50,084 nucleotides of DNA, taken from the NCBI GenBank assembly GCA_002440745.1, contig DJVB01000025.1:1-50084 (forward strand). Direction: 5' to 3'. The notes under the pieces were generated by a model that worked only from the letters and a program-made list of their open reading frames with translations, made no database searches and was not told the origin of the DNA. The stretch comes from Bacteroidales bacterium UBA6267. Lineage in GTDB: Bacteria; Bacteroidota; Bacteroidia; Bacteroidales; UBA1556. Made by a program: the position numbers and the translations under genes. Shown here one piece after another: positions 42,302 to 50,070 of the stretch. How positions within the stretch are numbered: the first letter of the stretch is position 1; each line of letters opens with the position of its first letter.

Positions 42302-43048
42302 ATGGCAAAGCTAGTGCGAAAGCTCAGAGCCAGATTGACAAGGGAATTTCCGGAGCTTAGGGACTTTATAAAGAATGTTTTCGGGTTTTATCCCGAAAAC
42401 ATTCATCTTTATGAACTAGCTCTTCGACATAAATCTATAGCCACTGAAATTTCGCATGGGGCTAAAAATTCCAATGAACGTCTTGAGTTTTTAGGAGACG
42501 CTATCCTCGATTCGGTAGTCGCCGACTATTTGTTTAAAATTTTTCCTTATAAGGATGAGGGTTTTTTAACTCAAATGCGTTCCAAAATGGTTAGCCGTCA
42601 GCAACTTAATGCTTTAGCCCTGCAAATCGGCTTAAACGACTTGATAAAAACAAATAAGGATAATAAATCACAACCGAAATCATTATTAGGGGATGCTTTT
42701 GAAGCGCTTGTTGGTGCGGTTTACCTTGATAAAGGCTTTGATTTTACGAAGAAAGTCTTGGTGGATCGAATCATAAAAATCAAGATGGACATTGATGAGC
42801 TTGAGCAAACCGAAATGAATCATAAGAGCCGACTTATTGAATGGTCGCAGAAGGAGAAAACTAAATTAGAGTTTAAACACACAGAAGCCCTCGGTGTGAA
42901 TAATGCCAAGCAACACGAAATTCAGGTGTGGATTGATGATAAATTTGTATCGAAAGCTAAAGCTAATAATATAAAGGCTGCCGAACAACGCGCTGCCGAA
43001 ATTGCTTGCGGCATGATGGTGCATAACTCCTCCGAAGAAGCTTTATAA
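42302..43048 (+). CDS. rnc: Ribonuclease III
   Basis: A 248-residue RNase III that processes rRNA and structured mRNAs. The signature NERLEFLGDAILD (about residues 55-67) and the second acidic site in LLGDAFEALVGAVYLDKG are intact; the C-terminal ~75 residues are a double-stranded RNA-binding domain (HKSRLIEWSQKEKTKLEFKH...). It follows fabF. Its last 6 bases overlap the end of the convergent epimerase gene. Confidence 0.96.
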   Translation: MAKLVRKLRARLTREFPELRDFIKNVFGFYPENIHLYELALRHKSIATEISHGAKNSNERLEFLGDAILDSVVADYLFKIFPYKDEGFLTQMRSKMVSRQQLNALALQIGLNDLIKTNKDNKSQPKSLLGDAFEALVGAVYLDKGFDFTKKVLVDRIIKIKMDIDELEQTEMNHKSRLIEWSQKEKTKLEFKHTEALGVNNAKQHEIQVWIDDKFVSKAKANNIKAAEQRAAEIACGMMVHNSSEEAL

Positions 43049-43933
43049 TGCTTGCCTTAAAGACGACTCAATGGTTTCGTGCATAAACCGAAAACCTTCC
43101 TCCATTATTTTTTTGGCCGAAACCCGACTTCCTTTGGTTACCAAAACCGCCATTTCACCAAGAATTAGATTTAATAGAAACTCAGGAATCGAAGGTAAAA
43201 ACAATGGCCTTTTTAAAATCTTGGCAATCATGAAGTTCAATTGTTTTTGGGTGATAGGTTGCGGAGCAACGGCGTTGTAAATGCCTGAGATTGAATTTTC
43301 TAAGGAAAACAAATACATAGCAACCAAATCTTCAAGATCAATCCATGGTATATATTGGTTTCCACTGCCTAAATTTGCTCCAACAAAAGCTCGGACTGGC
43401 ATGGCCATTTTTTGCAATGCTTTGGATTCCTTCGATATTACAACTCCGGTGCGGATTATCACTGTACGAAGTCCCAAAATGGAGGCTTTAAGGGATTCTG
43501 TTTCCCATAGTTGGGTGGTATATCCTAAAAAATCATTGGCGGCGGGGGCGTCTTCTTCAAAAATTGTATCGGATGTGGTGGCTCCATAATATCCTGTAGC
43601 TGAGGCTGAAATGAATATTTTAGGTGGATTTTTCGCCTTGTTTATACCTTCAATCAATAATTTTGTGCCCTTTTGTCGGCTTTCGATCACTTTCTTTTTT
43701 TTGTCGTTTGTCCAACGGCCACTGCCAATATTTTCTCCGGCGAGGTGAATGATGGCATCTGCCTTTTCGATAGCTTGCAAATCCAACTCTCCGGTCTCAG
43801 GATTCCATTGGAAATGATTCGGCGTTTTTGGCTTTGCTCTGGAAAGATGAATCACATTATAGGTTTTCTTTTCCAAGACTTTGGTGAGTTCCTTACCGAT
43901 ATAACCTGATGATCCTGTGATCAATACATTCAT
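43043..43933 (-). CDS. TIGR01777 family NAD-dependent epimerase-like protein
   Basis: A 296-residue extended short-chain dehydrogenase. The NAD-binding motif is ITGSSGYIG (residues 5-13). AIIHLAGENI, SASATGYYG, and the C-terminal ITQKQLNFMIAKILKRP with a hydrophobic FLPSIPEFLLNLILGEMA segment identify the TIGR01777 (YfcH/SDR39U1) family. Reaction unknown. It overlaps rnc by 6 bp tail to tail and starts 18 bp after the MarR-type gene on the same strand, so it is probably co-regulated with it. Confidence 0.88.
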   Translation of the reverse strand: MNVLITGSSGYIGKELTKVLEKKTYNVIHLSRAKPKTPNHFQWNPETGELDLQAIEKADAIIHLAGENIGSGRWTNDKKKKVIESRQKGTKLLIEGINKAKNPPKIFISASATGYYGATTSDTIFEEDAPAANDFLGYTTQLWETESLKASILGLRTVIIRTGVVISKESKALQKMAMPVRAFVGANLGSGNQYIPWIDLEDLVAMYLFSLENSISGIYNAVAPQPITQKQLNFMIAKILKRPLFLPSIPEFLLNLILGEMAVLVTKGSRVSAKKIMEEGFRFMHETIESSLRQAL

Positions 43934-43951
43934 AAAAATAATGATTTATTG

Positions 43952-44611
43952 TTATACGTACTTGGTGACTAATTCATCTATAGCCGAATTTTTATCGTAT
44001 TCGTGAATATTCCAATGGAAATATTTGAGTTTGTTTAAGAGAAAATTCATCTCTTTAAGCTCTTCGCTATTGAGATTTCCTTTGACAATGAGAGATACTT
44101 TATGCATTTCGGCAAAGGTGTCGAATAATTCCTTACGACCTTTTTCAGTCAATTCCACTAAAATCATTCGCCGGTCGCCCTTGTCTTGAATTTCTCTAAT
44201 CAGACCTTTCTTAATCAATCGTCTTAAGATTTCACTTCCGGATGAGATTTCCATAAGATGACGGTTTATTAAATCCGATTTATTGAGTCGGCCCGATTCG
44301 ATTAGAGTGGCCATAAAACCAAATTCGTCGATGGTGTGAATCATTTTGCTGTCCAATGCTTTTTTGATATAATGCCTTGCAAAACGATACATTGTCCCAA
44401 CTAAAGTGCTGAATTCAACCTCAGGAATATCTTGATAATTAATCACTTCCGAAACCGTAAAATTATCTTTATGCACCTGAGTTGTTTTTTCTCCACTAAA
44501 AAGCCTATCCTTCAAATAAATCGAAAATTCTTTAATATCCTCATTCGAGTTTGTTGTTTCAAACTCTTCTAAATGTTGAAGGACCTCACGTAATAGTTTG
44601 TATTTATTCAT
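43952..44611 (-). CDS. MarR-type winged-helix transcriptional regulator
   Basis: About 219 residues from the ATG at 44611; an in-frame TTG at 44629 is less likely. The winged-helix part is residues ~105-175: DEFGFMATLIESGRLNKSDLINRHLMEISSGSEILRRLIKKGLIREIQDKGDRRMILVELTEKGRKEL, with the DxRDRR-like DKGDRRM wing of MarR regulators. An additional ~85-residue N-terminal helical region makes it longer than usual MarR proteins. It is transcribed away from a DUF2271-like/TonB-receptor operon, sharing a palindromic promoter region with it, so it probably regulates both directions. The ligand is unknown. Confidence 0.85.
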   Translation of the reverse strand: MNKYKLLREVLQHLEEFETTNSNEDIKEFSIYLKDRLFSGEKTTQVHKDNFTVSEVINYQDIPEVEFSTLVGTMYRFARHYIKKALDSKMIHTIDEFGFMATLIESGRLNKSDLINRHLMEISSGSEILRRLIKKGLIREIQDKGDRRMILVELTEKGRKELFDTFAEMHKVSLIVKGNLNSEELKEMNFLLNKLKYFHWNIHEYDKNSAIDELVTKYV

Positions 44612-44661
44612 TTTCGTAAAATTTAGCAATTTTTAATACGAAATCATAATCTAATTTAAAT

Positions 44662-44685
44662 TATAGCTATAGTTTTGCAAAACTA
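44662..44685. promoter_or_regulatory. Overlapping divergent -7 boxes in palindromes (likely operator)
   Basis: TAGTTTTGCAAAACTA (44670-44685) is a perfect palindrome that gives a TAGTTTTG -7 box on both strands. It overlaps the end of a second palindrome, TATAGCTATA (44662-44671). The + box serves the gene at 44703, the minus box the MarR-type gene. A dimeric regulator binding here would control both. Confidence 0.6.
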
Positions 44686-44702
44686 ATCCAAAATAGTAGA
44701 AC

Positions 44703-45437
44703 ATGGTCTTAAATAAGTATAAAATTGTATTAATAATAACTGCTTTGGCAATAGTTTTAGTTTATTGTCAAGTTCCAAAACGGGGTGTCAATTCCGTTGA
44801 GTTTAACGATTCAGCTACTACCGGTAGTTTGGCAAAAATTTCGGCAGAAGCCGGAAAGGGACATAATCACCCATCTTTTGTTATTTGGCAGGAAAATCTT
44901 CAAGGGGAAGTTATACGCACTTTATTTGTCACAAAGAGCTATGCTTCAGGGATATTTGGTCATGAAAATGTGGATGATTCCTTATGGCTCGACCGTCCCG
45001 GAAAGAGCTATCAACCTTCGGCACTGCCTTATTGGACTTTTAGAAAAGGTCTTTTGGGAGGGAAAACATTTGTGCCAACTCCCGAAAATCCTTTTGTAGA
45101 TGCTGTGACCGGTGCCACACCTGAAGCGGGTTTTTCGTTAAATGTCAGGTTGGAGAAAATCGTTGGGACTCGCATTTTGATGGAAGTCAACCAAGCATGG
45201 GATTGGAACGAACATTGGACCAACGACCGCATTCCGAATAATGAGGCATACAAACATTCCGCACAGCCTTCCCTGATTTATGCTGTAACAATCGACTCAT
45301 CTGATTCGGTTTTTTACCTAAATCCTATTGGGCATGGCGAGCCAACAGGCGCAAATGGAAAGCTTTTCACCGATTTAAGCGGATTTACAACAGCTAAGGA
45401 GATATTCAAAAATATTAAAATCACTATTGAAAATTAA
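44703..45437 (+). CDS. DUF2271-like periplasmic protein
   Basis: A 244-residue protein with one N-terminal hydrophobic segment (KIVLIITALAIVLVYC), a signal or weak lipoprotein signal (cysteine at 22, but tyrosine at -1 is unusual). The body, with SFVIWQENLQGEVIRTLFVTKS, ALPYWTFRKG, VDAVTGATPEAGF and a tryptophan-rich EVNQAWDWNEHWTNDRIP block, resembles the DUF2271 group, often found near flavin-transfer or iron-related genes. It is divergent from a MarR-type gene and followed 4 bp later by a TonB-dependent receptor, so it is likely to act in the periplasm on what that receptor takes up. Family assignment tentative. Confidence 0.6.
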   Translation: MVLNKYKIVLIITALAIVLVYCQVPKRGVNSVEFNDSATTGSLAKISAEAGKGHNHPSFVIWQENLQGEVIRTLFVTKSYASGIFGHENVDDSLWLDRPGKSYQPSALPYWTFRKGLLGGKTFVPTPENPFVDAVTGATPEAGFSLNVRLEKIVGTRILMEVNQAWDWNEHWTNDRIPNNEAYKHSAQPSLIYAVTIDSSDSVFYLNPIGHGEPTGANGKLFTDLSGFTTAKEIFKNIKITIEN

Positions 45438-45441
45438 TGAC

Positions 45442-47811
45442 ATGAAAAATATAATTACGATATTACTTTTATTTATTGCTTCCTTTTCTTTTGCCCAAAA
45501 CGGAAGAGTGGAAGGAAAGGTGATTGACAAGGAAAACAAAGAGCCCGTTGCTTTTGCCAATGTGCAAATTGTGGGTACTACTACCGGTGCGGTTACGGAT
45601 TTAGATGGAAAGTTTATTATAACGGGACTAAAACCAGGATATATTAATCTGAAAATCACCTTTGTAGGGTATAAAACTTTTATCACTACCGAAATTTTAA
45701 TCACTAATTCCAATCCGGTTTATCAGGAGTTTGAGTTGGAATCAACAACAAAGCAATTGGAGGCCGTTACCATAGTGGCCAACCCATTTGATAAGCGTGA
45801 CGATGCCTTAGTATCTGTTCAACGTATTGGTATAAAAGAGATTGAAACCAATCCCGGAGCAAACCGCGATATTAGCCGTGTGATTCAGTCATTTCCAGGA
45901 GTGGCCACAACTCCCGCTTTTCGCAACGACATTATTGTTCGTGGTGGAGGCCCGAGCGAGAGTCGCTTTTTTCTCGACGGCGTTGAAATTCCAACCTTAA
46001 ACCATTTTGCAACTCAAGGAGCAGGTGGAGGTCCGGTTGGTATTATCAATTCCGATTTTATTGCTTCGGTCGATTATTATGCCGGCTCGTTTCCCGCATC
46101 AAGATATAATGCCTTAAGTGGTGTGTTTGAGTTTAGGCAAAAAGAGGGGAATAACAAGAAACTCAATGTTCAAGGTGCTTTGGGAGCTAGCGAGGCAGCA
46201 CTTACTTTCGATGGTCCTCTTGGAAAGAATGCCAATATGATTTTTAGCGTTAGAAGAAGTTATTTGCAATTTCTCTTTTCGGCTTTAGAATTGCCCTTTT
46301 TGCCCACATTTACCGATTATCAATTGAAAACTAAGATTAATCTTAATAAGAAAAATGAGCTTACCATCATAAGTATCGGAGCTTTAGATCAATTTTCATT
46401 GAATATGGGTATTAAAAATCCGGATGCTTCGCAGGAATATATTTTGACTCAAATTCCGACCAATAATCAGTGGAGTTATGCCATTGGAGGGGTTTGGAAG
46501 CATTTCACTAAAAACGGATTTCATACCTTTGTGTTGAGTAGAAATATGTTGGATAATTCCTTTTTTAAATATCCTGATAATGACGAAACTAAGGCAAAAA
46601 CATTGGACTATACCAGTCAGGAAATTGAGAATAAAGCGCGCTGGGAGTTTTCGCAAAAACTCCATGGTTTCTCGATTCGGTATGGCTTGAATACGGAATT
46701 TGCCAAGTATAATAATCAAACATCGCAGTATGTTTATTTGAATGATTCTTCCTTTTTTTACAACTACCAATCGGATATGAATTTGGTAAAATTTGGAGGT
46801 TTTGGTCAGGTTTCGAAGCGGGTAGCCAATGAAAAGCTACTGATTTCGTTGGGTTTAAGAGCCGATGGAACGAACTTCAACAAAGTGATGTCGAATCCTT
46901 TGAATCAACTATCGCCAAGGGTTTCATTTGCGTATAGTCTCAACCAAAACATCAAAATCAACGCAGGTGTGGGAAGATATTTTCAGTTGCCGGCTTATAC
47001 CACTTTAGGATATAAAAATGATGCAGGCGATTTTTTGAATGAGGATGTGGAATATATTGGAGCTAATCATTTTATAGTGGGAGCCGAGCGCACATTTAAG
47101 GATAAAGCCTTGCTTTCGGTTGAAGGTTTTTATAAGGACTATTTTCAATATCCCATCAATAAATTCACCGGTTCGAGTTTGGCCAATAGTGGCGCCGATT
47201 ACAGCAGTGTAAGTGGAGCGACCGAAGTGTTGTCCATCGGAAAAGGCAGAGCGGTTGGCGCCGAGCTTTTATATCGCTTACGATTAAAGACTTTCTACAT
47301 TATTGCTGCTTATACCTTTGTGCGTTCAAGTTTTACGGATACTACCGACACCTATATTCCATCCTCGTGGGACAGTCAGCATTTGCTTACGCTCACCGGA
47401 AGCAAGGAATTTAAGAAAAATTGGGTCTTAGGGTTTAAATGGCGTTTTTCGGGTGGATTGCCATATACGCCTTACGATTTAGCCACTTCATCCAATATCC
47501 AAGTTTGGAACGCCTTTAATCAACCTGTTTTCGACTATGCCAAACTCAATGCTGAGCGTTTCGACCCGTTCCATCAATTGGATATTCGAGTAGATAAAAG
47601 GTTTTATTTTGAAAAGTTGACACTGATGATTTACTTTGATATTCAGAATGCTTATAATTTTAAAAATAAAGGACAGGACTATGTCATTCGGGCAAAAAAT
47701 CCGGATGGAAGTTTTCAAACCACCGACAACGGGACAAAATATGTGCTAACACCCATAGAAAACATTTCGGGAACTGTTTTACCAACATTAGGTTTGATGG
47801 TGAAGTTTTAG
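45442..47811 (+). CDS. TonB-dependent receptor with carboxypeptidase-like N-terminal domain
   Basis: About 789 residues from the ATG at 45442; the in-frame TTG at 45427 overlaps the previous gene's end. Signal peptide 1-19 (ending SFAQ). The carboxypeptidase-like domain (GRVEGKVIDKENKEPVAFANVQIVGTTTGAV...) covers about 20-105, and the plug domain contains NRDISRVIQSFPGVATTPAFRNDIIVRGGGPSESRFFLDGVEIP. The rest is a 22-strand-type barrel with a terminal aromatic residue (LGLMVKF). The closing region ITIYFDIQNAYNFKN-like MIYFDIQNAYNFKN is usual. Co-transcribed with the preceding gene under the palindromic MarR-linked promoter. Substrate unknown; not paired with SusD. Confidence 0.92.
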   Translation: MKNIITILLLFIASFSFAQNGRVEGKVIDKENKEPVAFANVQIVGTTTGAVTDLDGKFIITGLKPGYINLKITFVGYKTFITTEILITNSNPVYQEFELESTTKQLEAVTIVANPFDKRDDALVSVQRIGIKEIETNPGANRDISRVIQSFPGVATTPAFRNDIIVRGGGPSESRFFLDGVEIPTLNHFATQGAGGGPVGIINSDFIASVDYYAGSFPASRYNALSGVFEFRQKEGNNKKLNVQGALGASEAALTFDGPLGKNANMIFSVRRSYLQFLFSALELPFLPTFTDYQLKTKINLNKKNELTIISIGALDQFSLNMGIKNPDASQEYILTQIPTNNQWSYAIGGVWKHFTKNGFHTFVLSRNMLDNSFFKYPDNDETKAKTLDYTSQEIENKARWEFSQKLHGFSIRYGLNTEFAKYNNQTSQYVYLNDSSFFYNYQSDMNLVKFGGFGQVSKRVANEKLLISLGLRADGTNFNKVMSNPLNQLSPRVSFAYSLNQNIKINAGVGRYFQLPAYTTLGYKNDAGDFLNEDVEYIGANHFIVGAERTFKDKALLSVEGFYKDYFQYPINKFTGSSLANSGADYSSVSGATEVLSIGKGRAVGAELLYRLRLKTFYIIAAYTFVRSSFTDTTDTYIPSSWDSQHLLTLTGSKEFKKNWVLGFKWRFSGGLPYTPYDLATSSNIQVWNAFNQPVFDYAKLNAERFDPFHQLDIRVDKRFYFEKLTLMIYFDIQNAYNFKNKGQDYVIRAKNPDGSFQTTDNGTKYVLTPIENISGTVLPTLGLMVKF

Positions 47812-47908
47812 GAGAATATGCTATAACCATTATTCAAGAAATAATCAAAAACAATGACATAGCATAAAACATTTTTGAAGAAAATCCATAGATGAATTTT
47901 TATTGATG

Positions 47909-47952
47909 AAACCCCGTAAATATGGTTTATGAACCGTATCTACGGGGTTTTC
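47909..47952. terminator. Terminator after the second TonB-dependent receptor
   Basis: AAACCCCGTA (47909-47918) pairs with TACGGGGTTT (47941-47950), with an inner GGTT/AACC pairing, then TTC. It is nearly symmetric and may work in both directions. Confidence 0.8.
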
Positions 47953-48285
47953 AATTACCAAAATCGGTTTTTTATGAACGTTCATTCCAACGCAACTCCA
48001 CAATCTCGGGAACGAAATTCCATATCCAATAAGCCCGCCCTGCCGATGCCGGGCAAGGTTTCGTATGGTAGGGGAGAAATTCCCAAAGAAAACCAGAATA
48101 TTGTTCATTGGACTAAACATAATATTCTGTAAAATGTTTTTTATAGAATACAAAAACAACGTGTATTTACCCCATGCTATCGCCAGAAGAGCCCCCGATA
48201 CAATCGTACATTAGAGAGAATGGATTTTTTGAAACAGATTAATAAATAATTATTTAAGAATAAGTACCTTTGCCCGTATTAATTG
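47953..48285. other. Gene-poor stretch with degenerate inverted repeats
   Basis: No confident gene. An imperfect GC-rich palindrome around CCCTGCCGATGCCGGGC lies at 48038-48054. CAGAATATT and AATATTCTG form a 9-bp inverted repeat near 48095-48130. Sequences like ATAAAACATTTT occur in inverted form near 47863 and 48131-48146, as a decayed terminal repeat might. A 22-codon frame at 48174-48242 (LSPEEPPIQSYIRENGFFET) could be the tail of a lost protein. Confidence 0.3.
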
Positions 48286-48293
48286 TATATTTG
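48286..48293 (+). promoter_or_regulatory. -7 promoter box (TATATTTG) of the RhuM-like gene
   Basis: TATATTTG matches TAnnTTTG about 25 bp before the ATG at 48319. Another TACCTTTG lies at 48265-48272. Confidence 0.5.
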
Positions 48294-48318
48294 TAATCCT
48301 AAATTTTGACTGTAAAAG

Positions 48319-49008
48319 ATGGGAAATCAGAATAAAATTGAGATATATCAGAGTAATGATAATCAGACTGAAATTGCAGTTCATTTTGATGAGGAAACTG
48401 TCTGGCTTACTCAAGCTCAGATGGCAGAATTATTTGATAGAAATAGAGTAGCAATTACACAACATATTGGTAATATTTTTAAAGAAGGTGAGCTTGATAA
48501 AAATAAGGTATGTAAGGATTTCTTACATACCACTCAACATGGCGCTGTTAAAGGAAAAACGCAAACCACGAAAACGAAATATTACAATCTGGATGTAATA
48601 ATATCAGTTGGTTATAGAGTGAAATCAAAACAAGGCACCCAATTTCGGCAGTGGGCAACGCAACGTTTGAAAGACTATTTGGTTAAAGGGTATGCAATTA
48701 ATGAGAAGCGTTTGGAGCAAAAGCAACAGGAAGTATTACATCTCAAAACCGGAATACAGATTCTTAGCCGTGCTATTGAAGCCCAAATATCTTTGCGCCA
48801 AACAAATGTTATGAGATATTTAGATTCAAAAAATGACGTGATTTTCAAGAAGATATTCGGACAGCATCCGGAGTTAGAGAAAAAGGAGTTTTGGAAAATG
48901 TACTTTGGGTTGAGATTTGGTTTTTTTCAAACCACACGAAAGGATTGGCTTCGCCGAACTCACGTTTCGTGCGGCAGCGGGGGTTTCACGCTGAATACAG
49001 GGCATTAA
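48319..49008 (+). pseudogene. RhuM-family gene broken and joined to an Rpn-like fragment
   Basis: The first ~155 codons match the virulence RhuM family: IEIYQSNDNQTEIAVHFDEETVWLTQAQMAELFDRN and YYNLDVIISVGYRVKSKQGTQFRQWA...LKDYLVKGYAINEKRLE. The usual C-terminal half (often Fic-like) is absent. Instead, from Met165 (48811) comes RYLDSKNDVIFKKIFGQHPEL, the N-terminus of the Rpn/YhgA PD-(D/E)XK nuclease family, which itself breaks off after about 23 residues. The frame then enters a palindromic segment (48935-48971) and ends. So this is a mosaic of at least two broken genes. The upstream promoter and ATG are intact, so a RhuM-like N-terminal protein might still be made. RhuM function is itself not well known. 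Confidence 0.7.
48926..48980. repeat. Palindromic (REP-like) insertion within the RhuM/Rpn chimera
   Basis: CACGAAA (48935-48941) and TTTCGTG (48965-48971) enclose a GC-richer core with GGCTTCGCC (48947-48955), a small inner hairpin. The segment differs in composition from its AT-rich surroundings and marks the junction between the Rpn-like fragment and the deaminase fragment. Its outer limits are approximate. Confidence 0.5.
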
Positions 49009-49202
49009 ATGATTTAGCTTTAAAAAGATTTGGTAATATTGAAATTGATGCTTATGAATTTGACAGTTGGTTAAAGAATGATGTAATAGGCTATGTGCGG
49101 AAAATTAAACCAAACAAGCAAACAGGGATTGGACAAATCCAAAAGTGCTGTATAAATTGTGAATATTTTTCAGATGGAGTTACTTATATGAGAATTAATT
49201 AA
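48981..49202 (+). pseudogene. Deaminase-type polymorphic toxin tip (YwqJ-like), N-terminally truncated
   Basis: This frame encodes GFHAEYRALNDLALKRFGNI...FDSWLKNDVIGYVRKIKPNK...GQIQKCCINCEYFSDGVTYMRIN. The HAE motif and the CxxC within CCINC are the zinc-ligand and catalytic elements of the nucleic-acid deaminase fold used in polymorphic toxins, of the YwqJ type. Only the last ~73 residues remain: the first strands of the fold, and any trafficking domain, are missing, and the left end abuts the palindromic insertion. Thus it is either a dead remnant or an orphan cassette awaiting fusion. It ends 11 bp before a YwqK-like antitoxin gene, the expected partner. Family assignment rests on motif and gene order. 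Confidence 0.65.
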
Positions 49203-49213
49203 TATATACTAAA

Positions 49214-49555
49214 ATGAATATTGTAAATTATAATGATCCAGATTTAATATTGACTGGAGTTGATATTGGTGGTACTGATATGTTTTCCTATCAAGGACAG
49301 CCGTTCACAGGTATTATTCAAGAATTTGATAATAATAATAATCTTATGTACGAATTATCTTATGTTAATGGATTTAAAGAAGGAGTACAGAAATATTATT
49401 TTCCAAATGGTCAACTAGAACATGAATATAAAGAAAAAAATAATTTAACTGTAGACTATCTAAAAGTGTGGGATAATCAAGGAAATTTGATCTACCATTC
49501 AATACATGACGCAAATGGAGAAATTACTAGTGTATTGATTAATAATTTACCCTAA
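49214..49555 (+). CDS. YwqK-like antitoxin (MORN-type repeats)
   Basis: A 113-residue soluble protein made of short repeats of the form G.(P)FTG....F...G.L..EL.Y.NG...G....Y.PNGQL: GQPFTGIIQEFDNNNNLMYEL, VNGFKEGVQKYYFPNGQLEHEY, and VWDNQGNLIYHS. This is the MORN-like pattern of the YwqK antitoxin family. It lies directly behind a YwqJ-like deaminase tip and overlaps the endonuclease V gene by one base (TAATG). It probably binds and neutralises the cognate toxin; a protective role alone is expected if the toxin here is dead. Confidence 0.75.
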   Translation: MNIVNYNDPDLILTGVDIGGTDMFSYQGQPFTGIIQEFDNNNNLMYELSYVNGFKEGVQKYYFPNGQLEHEYKEKNNLTVDYLKVWDNQGNLIYHSIHDANGEITSVLINNLP

Positions 49556-50067
49556 TGATTTTAGCGATTGATGTAAAATATTATGATAAGGAAGCAACAG
49601 CAAAAGCTATTGGGGTACTTTTTAATTGGTTGGATAAGGAACCTAGTAAAATAATAGTTAAAGAAGTTCACAATATACATGAGTACATTTCAGGGCAATT
49701 TTACAAACGGGAGTTACCTTGTATTTTAGAAATATTAAAAGCTGCTATAAATATTGATGATATTGATACAGTTATTGTTGATGGACATGTTTATATAAGC
49801 AATGAAATGGATTATGGGCTTGGAGCCCATTTGTGGTCATCATTAAATGGTCGTATACCTGTGATTGGGGTTGCTAAAAGAACTTTTAAAACAAATATGA
49901 ATACTGTTGCCAAACTATATCGCGGAGAAAGTAAAACACCACTTTATGTTTCCAGTATAGGCATGGACTTAAAAGAGGCGGTAAAAAGGATTCAGCAAAT
50001 GCACGGTAGCTATAGATTGCCAACAATTTTAAAAGAAGTAGATAGAATAACAAAAGAAAAAATATAA
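49555..50067 (+). CDS. Endonuclease V family protein (YwqL/Nfi-like)
   Basis: A 170-residue endonuclease V homologue, shorter than classical Nfi (~220) because about 35 N-terminal residues are lacking. The acidic metal ligands are present: Asp6 in AIDVKYY, Glu53 in YISGQFYKRELP and Asp76 in DTVIVDGHVY. GVAKRTF and the C-terminal HGSYRLPTILKEVDRIT complete the family pattern, so it should be active. EndoV cuts next to deoxyinosine (and RNA inosine), the product of adenine deamination. It is translationally coupled to the YwqK-like gene (start overlaps the stop by one base), which itself follows a deaminase toxin tip; Bacillus subtilis has the same order, ywqJ-ywqK-ywqL(nfi). Confidence 0.85.
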   Translation: MILAIDVKYYDKEATAKAIGVLFNWLDKEPSKIIVKEVHNIHEYISGQFYKRELPCILEILKAAINIDDIDTVIVDGHVYISNEMDYGLGAHLWSSLNGRIPVIGVAKRTFKTNMNTVAKLYRGESKTPLYVSSIGMDLKEAVKRIQQMHGSYRLPTILKEVDRITKEKI

Positions 50068-50070
50068 GAT

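Noticed and set aside
47845..48159. A 104-codon minus-strand frame after the second TonB-dependent receptor
   Set aside because: It reads through a terminator hairpin and GC-rich palindromes; the translated sequence has no family features, so it is treated as non-coding repeat sequence.
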